From the NCBI RefSeq assembly GCF_023091745.1, contig NC_068913.1, positions 33,176,501 to 33,240,500 on the forward strand: DNA of 64,000 bases. Reading direction: 5' to 3'. Below, piece after piece: positions 53,151 through 63,490 of the stretch. Positions within the stretch are counted from its first letter, which is position 1. Each line of letters opens with the position of its first letter. Source of the DNA: Budorcas taxicolor. Lineage: Eukaryota; Chordata; Mammalia; Artiodactyla; Bovidae. The notes under the pieces were generated by a model. It did no database searches, was not told the DNA's origin, and saw only the letters and a list, made by a program, of their open reading frames with translations. The position numbers were made by a program, and so were the translations under genes.

Positions 53151-53242
53151 TGTGTGTGTGCACGCCTGTGTGTGTGCGTGCGTGTGCGTGTGCATGTGTG
53201 CGGGTGCATGCGTGCGTGTGTATGCGTGCGTGTGTATGCGTG
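53151..53242. repeat. Compound TG/CG-rich microsatellite
   Basis: About 90 bases of TG with CG, CA and TA interruptions. Long Cys/Val-rich frames across it are artefacts. Confidence 0.93.
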
Positions 53243-53424
53243 CTCAGTTGTGTCCAACTCTTTGCAACCCCGTGGGCTCAGCCTACCAGGCTCCTCTATC
53301 CATGGAATTTTCCAGGCAAGAATACTGGAGTGGGTTGCCATTCCCTGCCCTGGGGATGGAAGCTGTGTCTCCTGCGTCTCCTGCATTGGCAGGTGGATTC
53401 TTTACCATTGCGCCACCTGTGCTC
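53243..53424 (-). mobile_element. Bov-tA SINE
   Basis: Antisense: 'ctcagttgtgtccaactctt' body, 'gattctttaccattgcgcca' head. A local duplication 'gtctcctgcgtctcctgc' at 53367-53384 is private to this copy. Confidence 0.88.
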
Positions 53425-54695
53425 TTAGTTATTATCTATGAACAGAATATTAGGAAGCCCCGTGATGGTCAAGGCAAAGGATTAAAGACTGCACGGAAGG
53501 ACAGACTTCCCCTGAAGGTAGGTGGGGAGGAGAGGAAGGGTCTTGCAGCCCCTGAACTGTGTTGGTACTTGTGCTGTGTCACAACCTTTAGGAGGCTGGA
53601 GGCTGAGCATCACCATGTGGTGAACTGGATGCTGGAAAGTCAGAAAAACTGGTAGATTGAGGATTTTCTCGGCTCAGGAAAAGAAAAATAGAAGGCATTT
53701 TCAAGAACATTCCTTTTCTTTTGATTTTTCCACATTTCCAATGACATTTGGCTCATTGTCAGAACCTCATATAATTTCTGAGAAAAACCTTCTGAACATA
53801 TTTCCCTCTGATTCTATCACTGACCCCTCCGCGCTTGGTCTCCTCATTCAGGTATCAGTCAAGGAGCTTCCTCCTGTGCCCTCTCTCGGCCCTGCCACTC
53901 TGGGAATCTGTGTCCATCAGCATGTTGCCTAGGAAAGTTCAACCTTTGGTGAAAGTCGGGTCAGGGTGAAGTCACACTGTCCCCTCCACCTCTGTCTCCT
54001 GCCTCTCCTCTGCACCCACGCTGTAGACTTCACCCAGCCTAAGGGCCTGGGAAGGACGTGAATAATTTGGATGAGCTTTGTCAATTGTGTAGCAAGGTCC
54101 CCTCAAGCACCCTGGCCATAAAAATCAAGGCCCTCCTAGGAAGCCAGGAGATGATCAGAATGGTTTGCCCTGAAGCTGGGGTCCAACCTGGGCCTTCTTC
54201 TACCAGGCCTGTTCCACGTTGTTCTGCTTCAGCATAAACATGATGACATTTATTACTGAAGGACCCTGTTGCTTTAACATCGTATTATTTTTATTGTGCT
54301 TTATTGTACTTGTATTTCCAAACAAGAAGTTAACAGATAACAATGACTGGTGAGAATGTTTAAAAAAATGTTAAGCTCTTTGATATTAGATTCCTGCTAA
54401 ATTCACTCTCCATCTTATAACTTATGTGACTTACAACTTATGTCACTGTGTATCAACTTACATTTGTCACTCTACTTAAATGGTATCATTGAGCTTGCAG
54501 CTTGAATCTGAGTACTTTCATTGTGGGATAAATCACTGGATAATAATTAATAATTTTCCATTAACAATCTACTAAGTGTTCCAAAGATATTTTCCAGGGA
54601 TTATTATATAGTAATCTGCTAGTTATGTCACAGCAATTCTTGTTATGGAAATTTCCTCAGTACAAATATTAACATTTATTAATATATGGATATAT
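53425..54695. other. No recognised feature
   Basis: Unique-looking sequence. A plus-strand 91-codon frame (53657-53932) shows no domain. Confidence 0.45.
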
Positions 54696-55219
54696 TCAGT
54701 TCAGTTCAGTCGCTCAGTCGTGTCTGACTCTTTGCGACCCCAAGAATCGCAGCACGCCAGGCCTCCCTGTCCATCACCAACTCCCGGAGTTCACTCAGAC
54801 TCACGTCCATCGAGTCAGTGATGCCATCCAGCCATCTCATCCTCTGTCGTCCCCTTCTCCTCCTGCCCCCAATCCCTCTCAGCATCAAAGTCTTTTCCAA
54901 TGAGTCAACTCTTCGCATGAGGTGGCCAAAGTACTGGAGTTTCAGCTTCAGCATCATTCCTTCCAAAGAAATCCCAGGGCTGATCTCCTTCAGAATGGAC
55001 TGGTTGGATCTCCTTGCAGTCCAAGGGACTCTCAAGAGTCTTCTCCAACACCACAGTTCAGAAGCATCAATTCTTCGGCACTCAGTCTTCTTCACAGTCC
55101 AATGCTCACATCCATACATGACCATTGGAAAAACCATAGCCTTGACTAGACGGACCTTAGTCAGCAAAGTAATGTCTCTGCTTTTGAATATGCTATCTAG
55201 GTTGGTCATAACTTTTCTT
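54696..55219 (-). mobile_element. BovB LINE 3' fragment
   Basis: Antisense, tail at 54696, truncated at 'ggtcataacttttctt'. The C-terminal RT frame is open on the minus strand from 55257 down to its natural stop at 54706, with no internal lesion, so this is one of the better preserved tails. Confidence 0.93.
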
Positions 55220-55654
55220 AAGATACTACAAATAGCAAGATAAAACACTAAGCACACTATTTTCCCCTAGATGTCAGATACATTTTAAAATTAGATTACA
55301 AAACAGAAAATGAGAACAATTAAGGAAGAAAAAGGATAATTATTTGGATATTTGAATATATTTTGTAGAAAATACAAGAAATGCCCAGAGGGACAGGAAA
55401 GGAAAGTCACAGGTCCTTGATTTAATGTAGTGTGATGGCTTTAAATCATGGATGGGCACCCTCTACTCCTGTGACAGTCATATTGAAAAAGAATAAGAAA
55501 GGAAGGAAGGCAAAATAAAAATAAATAAATTTAAATTTAAAAGCACCACAAAAAACACAGTGCATTATGCATTTTAAAACATATATAAAAGTATTTTATT
55601 TCATTCCAAAAAGAAAGAAAGGAAGGAAGGGATGAAACTCTTATGAAACCATCA
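55220..55654. other. No recognised feature
   Basis: A-rich, with GAAAGAAAGGAAGG-type purine tracts at 55498-55510 and 55611-55631. Confidence 0.45.
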
Positions 55655-55926
55655 TTTGCTGCTGCTAAGTCACTTCAGTCGTGTCCGACTCTGTGCGACC
55701 CCATAGATGGCAGCCCACCAGGCTCCCCCGTCCCTGGGATTCTCCAGGCAAGGACACTGGAGTGGGTTGCCATTTCCTTCTCCAATGCATGAAAGTGAAA
55801 AGTGAAAGTGAAGTCGCTCAGTCGTGTCCGACTCTTAGCGACCCCATGGACTGCAGCCTACCAGGCTCCTCCGTCCATGGGATTTTCCAGGCAAGAGTAC
55901 TAGAGTGGGGTGCCATCACCTTCCCC
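55655..55926 (-). mobile_element. BOV-A2 dimeric SINE
   Basis: Antisense dimer starting with its TTTGCTGCTGCTAAG tail and with the linker 'gaaagtgaaaagtgaaagtg'. Exact 12-base target duplication atgaaaccatca at 55643-55654 and 55927-55938. Confidence 0.95.
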
Positions 55927-55938
55927 ATGAAACCATCA

Positions 55939-56005
55939 CACTTTACTATATATCAGAAACTAACACAATATTGTAAATTAACTATACTTCAATTTTAAAA
56001 AATAG
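55939..56005 (+). mobile_element. L1 3' terminal fragment
   Basis: 'tatatcagaaactaacacaa' (55949-55968), 'tattgtaaattaactatact' and 'tcaattttaaaaaatag' are the last bases of an L1 3' UTR and tail. Confidence 0.8.
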
Positions 56006-57253
56006 AAAAGAAAATTATTTACCTGTGAAAAGTAATTTTCACTTTCTAAGGATGATATCAGTAGGAAGTTTTTGAGAAACTTATTACATTTAAATTTTTC
56101 CAAATGGTGAAAAAAAGTCCCTAGATTCTTGTTCTTTTATTCTACCTCAAAATAGTCTGTTTTGTCTCTATTATAAGCTCTTTGTAGATGAAAAAGAAAA
56201 TGGAAGCATGAGGATGCATGAAAGCCTGGCAGAAGGCAGCACAGATTTCAGTAAATACAACAGAAAAGAAATACACACCAATGCAGGACTACATACTTAA
56301 AAGAGAAATCTTACTTTAAAATGCATAACTAACTGACAACACTGCAGAACAGTGACACATAAAAATCAGAAAACCTATCAACGAGCTTCTGTTGAACACA
56401 TAATGGGCATAATTCAATTTGAAACAACATCTAACAATCGGGGACCACAATGCTGCACAATTGTGATAACGGGTATTGTCTTCATGTGGCAGAAACCACA
56501 GCAAGCACTGACACCATGGTCCCACACTTATGCAGAATATAAACAGCAACTCCAAATAATACTTCTCTTTATTTAGGAGACAAAACATAGAACTCAAGAA
56601 TTAAAAAAACATATCACATGTGATTAATTAAATCATTGTGAATAAGTGAAGCAGTGGTTTTTTAAAACAACGAGATGTACTGCATACAAGTCCTGATGCT
56701 AACTTTGAAGAACAGATAATAATTATCGGTAGGTTGTTCATTTTTCAAAGGAAAACTGTTCGCCTCTGTAAACATTTGACCTCTCAGATACTGTCTAATG
56801 GAAGAGAGAATACTTCATGTTTTCAGCAGACCGCTTATAAAAAAATACATCTAAACAAAATAACTTGAATTCCAAGAATATCATAATAGTATAAACATAT
56901 GTAGGACATAATGAATTGCCACAGAGAACCCTCTAAAATACTTCTAGACATTCTTTATGTCTTACTCTGCATCCACCTGTTACTGAATAACGAAGCAAAG
57001 ATCTCTTTGGCACTTTGAGTTTTTAAAATATTACCTCTACAGCTACATGAAGTAGAATGGCATTAATATATTCAGCAAACACAAATTGATGCCATTTTCC
57101 AAGGCACAATGGAAAGACTGAGTTCAAAAAGGAGCATGCAACACGCACTTAAAAATTGTTGATGATTATATTGGCAGAGACTTGAGAATGTGAGTCTTCT
57201 GAATGTACACTTCTGAAAATATCAACTTTAGATTTTATTTACTCAATATATTT
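56006..57253. other. AT-rich stretch without repeats recognised
   Basis: About 1.25 kb free of recognisable repeats, unusual for this end of the window. Frames at 56316-56597 overlap on both strands and have no domain. Confidence 0.45.
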
Positions 57254-57257
57254 TTAG

Positions 57258-57472
57258 ATGATATGTTAAGTAAAATCGATGATAAAAGCCAAGTGATGCG
57301 AGAACCAAACACAGTGTGTGTAACACTCTTGACAGTGTCAAAGGAACTAAGAAACTCTTTGAAGTTTTGCTTATCTATCAGTGATACTAAACAAACTGCA
57401 GAATCTCATGATTTTGACACCAACTTCTCCAAATTTTTTAAAATATCAAAAAAGGAGGAAGGACATCTTTAA
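57258..57472 (+). CDS. Candidate terminal coding exon, unknown protein
   Basis: A pyrimidine/AT-rich tract with TTTTTAG (57251-57257) could be a 3' splice site. From it an open frame runs about 70 codons to TAA at 57470-57472. Two bases at the start would complete an upstream codon. The peptide is soluble-looking, with Asp/Glu/Lys-rich ends (DDMLSKIDDKSQ near the start, FKISKKEEGHL at the end) and a central VTLLTVSKELRNSLKF helix-like segment. I recognise no family. An ATTAAA occurs about 90 bases downstream. AT-rich DNA gives frames of this length by chance, so this is a weak call resting on the frame, the acceptor-like site and the lack of repeats. Confidence 0.25.
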
Positions 57473-57626
57473 CTGAAAATCTCGTGATCAGACCTTCCAT
57501 GATACCTAATTTTATTTTAAAATCAATTCCTTTTTTTCTACAATAATTTTAGTAATTTAGTCATTAAAAGAATGGTTTACAATACTGAAATGCTATTATG
57601 GGAATACCAGTTTTCTGGATAACATA

Positions 57627-57837
57627 TAATTGGAAAAATTAAGACCCTGATGCTGGGAAAGGCTGAAGGCAAAAGAAGGTGGCAGCAGAGGTTGAGATGG
57701 TTAATAACCGGTAGCATTACTGACTCAATGGACATGAATTTGAGCAAACTCCGGGAGATAGCTAAGGACAGGGAAACCTGGCATGCTCCAGTCCATCGGG
57801 TCACACAGAGTCTGAAACAACTTAGCGACTGAACAGC
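57627..57837 (+). mobile_element. BovB LINE 3' tail, old
   Basis: Sense, about 210 bases: 'agaccctgatgctgggaaag' (57642-57661), 'caatggacatgaatttgagc', 'aaactccgggagatagctaa' and the final 'cttagcgactgaacagcaac'. It is more diverged than the neighbouring copies and ends 35 bases before the 3' end of an oppositely oriented BovB. Confidence 0.88.
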
Positions 57838-57872
57838 AACCAACGAAGCCACTTTAATTATAAACCGCTTCT

Positions 57873-58830
57873 TTCAGTTCAGTTCTGTCGCTCAGTCATG
57901 TCCAGCTCTTTGCAACCCCATGAACCGCAGCACGCCAGGCCTCCCTGTCCATCACTAACTCCCAGAGTTCACCCAAAACCATGTCCATTGAGTCGGTGAT
58001 GCCATCCAACCATCTCATCCTCTGTCGTCCCCTTCTCCTCCTGCTCTCAATCTTTCCCAGCATCAGGGTTTTTCCAATGAGTCAGCTCTTCGCATCAGGT
58101 GGCCAAAGGATTGGAGTTTCAGCTTCAACATTAGTCCTTCCAATGAACACCCAGGACTGATTTCCTTTAGGATGGACTGGCTGGATCTCCTTGCAGTCCA
58201 AGGAACTCTCAAGAGTCTTCTCCAACACCACAGTTCAAAAGCATCAATTCTTCGGCACACAGCTTTCTTTATAGTCCAACTCTCACATCCATACATGACT
58301 ACTGGAAAAACCATAGCCTTGACTAGATGGACCTTTGTTGGCAAAGTAATGTCTCTGCTTTTTAATATGCTGTCTAGGTTGGTCCTAACTTTCCTTCCAA
58401 GGAGTAAGTGTCTTTTAGTTTCATGGCTCCAATCACCATCTGCAGTGATTTTGGAGCCCAGAAAAATAAAGTCAGCCACTGTTTCCACTGTTTCCCCATC
58501 TATTTCCCATGAAGTGATGGGACCAGATGCCATGATCTTCATTTTCTGAATGTTGAGCTTTAAGCCAACTTTTTTCACTCTCCTCTTTCACTTTCATCAA
58601 GAGGCTCTTTAGTTCTTCTTCACTTTCTGCCATAAGGGTGGTGTCATCTGCATATCTGAGGTTATTGATATTTCTCCCGGCAATCTTGATTCCAGCTTGT
58701 GCTTCTTCCAGCCCAGTGTTTCTCATGATGTACTCTGCATATAAGTTAAATAAGCAGGATAACAATATACAGCCTTGACATATTCCTCTCCCAATTTGGA
58801 ACCAGTCTGTTGTTCCATGTCCAGTTCTAA
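57873..58830 (-). mobile_element. BovB LINE 3' fragment, ~0.96 kb
   Basis: Antisense from tail to the segment before YADD; 5' truncation at 'ccatgtccagttctaa'. YADD lies at about 58644-58655 on the minus strand. Frames are open over 58063-58578 and 58472-58834, joined by one frameshift near 58560-58575. It codes for no complete RT. Confidence 0.93.
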
Positions 58831-59277
58831 TCACTTCTTTAGAGTGTCAAATTTGCTACTGAAATTAATTTATAAACATAGTAAGAGATGTGATATTGAT
58901 GGGTCACCAAGTCTGAGGAACTGAAAACTTTAAATTGCTTTCCAGATTCTAATATGAGTTTCGTTAAGGCACTTAAGTATATTTACAGCAATAATTTACC
59001 ACAAATTTCCAAATACTTTTAGAACTTCCAGAATATAGGTAATTTGGTCAGTGGGGAATGTAGTCAGTGGGATAAACAGCCTCTCAAACTTTAATTTTAT
59101 TTTAAAAAACTACCTAACTTTATACTATATGAGGATCATAATATCAAGAACATCTGCCAAAGATAGCAATCATCTCTACAGAAAATGAGATATTGGAGCA
59201 AGAACTGAAACTCCCCAAAAGATACTGTTTCTGTGAAAGCAGGATGAGTACTATTTTGAAACAAAGTATTACATCCT
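58831..59277. other. No recognised feature
   Basis: AT-rich spacer between BovB fragments. Confidence 0.45.
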
Positions 59278-59702
59278 CAGTTCAGGCGCTCAGTCATGTG
59301 GGACTCTTTGTGGCCCCATGAATCGCAGCACGCCAGGCCTCCCTGTCCATCACCAACTCCCGGAGTTCACTCAAACTAACGTCCATCGAGTAGGTGATGC
59401 CATCCAGCCATCTCATCCTCTGTCGTCCCCTTCTCCTCCTGCCTCTAATTCCTCCCAGCATCAGAGTCTTTTCCAATGAGTCAACTCTTCACATGAGGTG
59501 GCCAAAGTACTGAAGTTTCAGCTTTAGCATCATTCCTTCCAAAGAACATCCAGGACTGATCTCCTTCAGAATGGACTGGTTGGATCTCCTTACAGTCCAA
59601 GGGACTCTCAAGAGTCTTCTCCAACACCACAGTTCTAAAGCATCAATTCTTGAGCGCTCAGCTTTCTTCACAATCCTACTCTCACACCCATACATGACCA
59701 CT
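59278..59702 (-). mobile_element. BovB LINE 3' fragment
   Basis: Antisense; tail 'cagttcaggcgctcagtcat', truncated after 'acacccatacatgaccac'. A TGA replaces an Arg codon near 59491-59493 on the minus strand. Confidence 0.92.
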
Positions 59703-60216
59703 AATGATATTTAATTCCTAATTATTCTGAAGAAAATTTCAGGCTTCCTATTGTTGGATCATTAATAGATGATTTGTTTAATTTACACAGAATTAGCATA
59801 AAGTTTGTGTTCACTGCATTATTGTTGAGATAGTCTTACCACTGAAAGATTTTAGAGATGCTAATTTTAAAACCATGATTTTGAGTAAAGTTACATTTTT
59901 CTGATCTAGACAAAGCTACGATATAGGCTGCCAGTATTCTAAAACCCATCGAGTCTAACCAGGACACAGACCCTTAAACCAGAACACACAGGACACCATA
60001 TGCGAGAAAATTAGACCACCCTTCACCTCCACTCCCTGCCCACCCCCACACCCCACCCCCACCGCCAAAGGATTTGGAGCAAATTCTAATTTCATGTGCT
60101 CTCTGAACTCTCCTCAAGTAGTTGTAAGTCTGGATGTATGTGCGTTTGTACCTTTTCCCCAGAGCAACTTCCCACACAGCTAAGAGATCAAGAACCATGA
60201 CTTTGTGCTGCAGCCG
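59703..60216. other. No recognised feature apart from a C-tract
   Basis: AT-rich at first, then the C-rich tract listed separately. Confidence 0.45.
60039..60060 (-). other. G-quadruplex motif (minus strand)
   Basis: C-runs of 3, 5, 4 and 5 separated by A, ACA and A. The minus strand fits the classical quadruplex pattern with short loops. Confidence 0.7.
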
Positions 60217-60397
60217 TGGTCCTCACACTTCAGCATGCCTTATACTCACCTGGAGAGCTTAGTAACCATAGAGAGCTGGACCCACTCTCAGAGTTTCTAA
60301 TCCAGTGGATCTCGAGGAAGGCCCAAGGATTCTGCATTTCTATCAAGTTCCCAGGGGATGCTGTTGCTGCTGTTCTAGGGACCACTGTGGAGAACCT
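60217..60397 (+). repeat. MER5A-type MITE
   Basis: 'gtggtcctcacacttcagca' (60216-60235), 'cagagtttctaatccagtgg', 'ttctgcatttctatcaagtt' (60330-60349), 'cccaggggatgctgttgctg' (60350-60369), 'gggaccactgtggagaacc'. Nearly complete. Confidence 0.88.
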
Positions 60398-60628
60398 TGT
60401 GTATAAACTGCACTCATCTCTACCAGCAAGGGCAAGCCCACATTCCTTCTAACATGTGTCAACACCCCCTTCCATCAGTAGGTGGCAGCCTGTGCCTACA
60501 AATTTCCACATACTGGTGTCAAATTAAAAAACATCACAAAAGCAAGATAAGAAAGCCTAGTGAACAGCATTTCTCTACAAATTGGATGCTAACCTAATTC
60601 TGCTAAATGATTTAAAATGTTGATCTGT
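60398..60628. other. No recognised feature
   Basis: Short unique-looking spacer. Confidence 0.4.
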
Positions 60629-60748
60629 CAGTTCAGTTCAGTTCAGTCGCTCAGTAGTGTCCGACTCTTTGTGACCCCATGAATCACAGCACGCCAGGCC
60701 TCCCTGTCCATCACCATCTCCCGGAGTTCACTCAGACTCACGTCTGTC
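60629..60748 (-). mobile_element. Very short BovB tail
   Basis: Antisense; only the last 120 bases of BovB, from the GTTCA tail repeats to 'cactcagactcacgtctgtc'. An extreme 5' truncation. Confidence 0.9.
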
Positions 60749-60837
60749 AGTACCATGCAAATCAATCTTCAAGAACAAGTGATATAGATTGACAAACAGT
60801 AAAAGAAGCTGGACTCTGGCTTCTGGCCCCAAGGCCG

Positions 60838-61050
60838 ACACTCCTAGATGAGGTTTTGTACTTCACTGTCTGGGGAACTGTAAATGTCCCTGTGTGAAAA
60901 GTCCTGGGCTAGATGCTGCAAAATTACCCCAGGGACTCTTTAAAAATGCAGAGCCATCTCCCTCTATCACCATTCTAATTCAGTAGCTCTGCAGTTAGGC
61001 ATGGGCATCATATACTTAACAGATGTCTCAGTCGATTCTGAGGTGCAGCT
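60838..61050 (+). repeat. MER5-type MITE relic
   Basis: 'actctttaaaaatgcagagc' (60936-60955), 'tctaattcagtagctctgc' (60974-60992) and 'gattctgaggtgcagctg' are recognisable. The ends are decayed. Confidence 0.6.
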
Positions 61051-61254
61051 GTTTTTGGCTACGTGCGTTTGTTTAAAAAAGATAAACCAATGCAAAAGTA
61101 TGAATATGTTGATATTACTACCTTTCATAAAGTGGTTCTTTCTAGGTTCAGACTTCGCAGTAATTCCAAATGTAGGAGAATGCCACTGTTCAGCACGCCA
61201 GTTACCAGCCACAGATGGCAACTCGACATGGAAAATACAGCTGGTCTGAACTGA
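61051..61254. other. No recognised feature
   Basis: Short unassigned interval. Confidence 0.4.
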
Positions 61255-61392
61255 GATGTGCTGCAGGGTGAAATAACACAGCATTTCAAAAACCTGAAGG
61301 GAAAACAATAGAATGTAAGATATTTTTAATGTCACTACTAGAAAAATGAAATTACATATGTGGCTCACATCTACTTCTTTCGGACAGCACTA
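61255..61392 (+). repeat. hAT-type MITE relic, family not assigned
   Basis: 'tgaaattacatatgtggctc' (61346-61365) and 'ttctttcggacagcactag' (61375-61393) are the 3' end of a common old non-autonomous DNA transposon. Confidence 0.55.
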
Positions 61393-61394
61393 GT

Positions 61395-63152
61395 TGCTGT
61401 TGTTGTTTAGTCACTAAGCCGTGTCTGAATCTTCATGACCCCATGGACTGCAGCACACCAGGCTTCCCTGTGCTTCACTATCTCCTGGGATTTGCTCAAA
61501 CTCATGTCCTTCTAGCTGGTGATGCCATCCAACCATCTCATCCTCTGTCATCCCCTTCTCCTCCTGCCTTCAATCTTTCCCAGCATCAGGGTCTTTTCTA
61601 ATAAATCAGTTCTTTGCATGAGGTGGCCAAAGTATTGGAGCTTCAGTTTCAGCATCAGTCCTTCCAGTGAATATTCAGGACTGATTTCCCTTAGGATTGA
61701 CTGGTTTGATCTCCTTGAAGTCCAAGGGACTCTCAAGAGTCTTCTCCAGCACCACAGTTCAAAAGTATCAATTCTTCAGCGCTCAGCTTTCTTTATGGTC
61801 CAACCCTCACATCCATACCTGACTACTGGAAAAAGCATAGCTTTGACTATAAGGACCTTTGTTGGCAAAGTAATGCCTCTGCTTTTTAATATGCTGTCTA
61901 GGCTTGTCATAGCTTTTCTTCCAAGGAGCAAACATCTTTTAATTTCATGGCTATAGTCACCATCTGCAGTGATCTTGAAGCCCAAGAAAAAGAAATCTGT
62001 CACTGTTCCCATTGTTTCCCCACCTATTTGCCATGAAGTGATGGGATCAGATGCCATGATCTTAGTTTTTTGAACACTGAGTTTTAAGCCAGATTTTTCA
62101 CTCTCCTCTTTCACTGTTATCAAGAGGCTCTTTAGTTTCATCACTTTTTGCCGTTACAGTGATATCATCCACATATCTGAGGTTGTTGATATTCTTCCCG
62201 GCAATCTTGATTCCAACTTGTGAGTCATCCAGCTCAGCAATTCACATGATGTACCCTGCATATAAAAGAAACAGATAATATACAGAGATAATATACAGCC
62301 TTGATGTACTCCTTTCCCAATTTTGAACCAGTCCATTGTTCCATGTACGGTTCTAGCTATTGAGTCTTGACCCATATACAGGTTTCACAGGAGACAGGTA
62401 AGGTGGTCTGGTACTCCCATCTCTTGAAGAATTTTCCAGTTTGTTGTGATACACACAGTCAAATGCTTTTGCATAGTTGATGAAGCAGAAGTAGATGCTT
62501 TTCTGGGATTCCTTTGCTTTCTGTATGATCCAACGAATGTAGACAATTTGATCTCTGGTTCCTCTGTCTTTTCTAAACCCAGCTTGTGCATCTGGAAGAT
62601 CTCAGTTCACATACTGATGAAGACTCTCTTGAAGAATTTTGAGCATTACCTTAGTAGCATGGAAAATGAGCACAATTTTGTGTGGTAGTCTGAATATTCT
62701 TTGGCATTGTCCTTCTTTGGGATTGGAATGAAAACTGAAATTTTCCAGTCCTATGGCCATTGCTGAGTTTTCCAAATTTGCTGACAGATTGAATACAGCA
62801 CTTTAACAGCATCATCTTTTAGGATTTGAAATAACTCAGCTGGAATTCCATCACCTCACTAGCTTTGTTTGTAGTGATGCTTCCTAAGGCCCACTTGGCT
62901 TCAGACTCCAAGATGTCAGGCTCTAGGTGAGTGACCACACCATGGTGGTTAGCTGAGTCATTAAGATCTTTTTTGTATAGTTCTATGTATTCTTTCCACC
63001 TCTTATTAATCTCTTCTACTTCTGTTAGGTCCTTCCCATTTCTGTCCCTTATCAAGTCCATCTTGTATGAAATGTTCCCTTGGTATCTCCAATTTTCTTG
63101 AAGAGAGCTCTAGTCTTTCCCATTCTATTGTTTTCCTCTACTTCTTTGCACT
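61395..63152 (-). mobile_element. Old BovB LINE fragment, ~1.75 kb
   Basis: Antisense, from an unusual 3' end ('gttgtttagtcactaagccg', lacking GTTCA repeats) through the whole RT to the linker upstream of it at 63152. Many substitutions, stops and small indels, for example near 62230-62300 where the sequence around the usual YADD-to-GxHQG segment is disturbed. It is clearly older than its neighbours. Endonuclease absent. Confidence 0.92.
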
Positions 63153-63490
63153 AGCTAAAGGATGTAAATAAACTTGACAAGAATGGAGTTGGGGGCGGGG
63201 AGTAGAAAGCAGGGAGGCACAGCAGAGCAGGCTCAGGGGAAGAAGTGTTGACCGGCCAGCATTCTAACAACACTCCTGGACCAGCGCCTCACCCTCTGGC
63301 AGCTGGGCCTGGACAAAAAAAAAGAGCCTCAGCCTACAGCCACTGCAGTGCTAAAAGCTTATCCATGCATGAGTTTGCAGCTTGAACCCAAGCCGACCGC
63401 AAACAGGCAAGAAACATCCACTCCCCAAATACACTGAGTCTCAAACATACTTACCAGAACTCAGAGGTCAGTTCTACGTAGAAAAAAAGA
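63153..63490. other. No recognised feature
   Basis: Spacer between two BovB copies, with a short G-rich stretch at about 63188-63202. Confidence 0.4.

Noticed and set aside
52981..53655. 224-codon frame rich in Cys and Val
   Set aside because: It is built from SINE fragments and a TG microsatellite.
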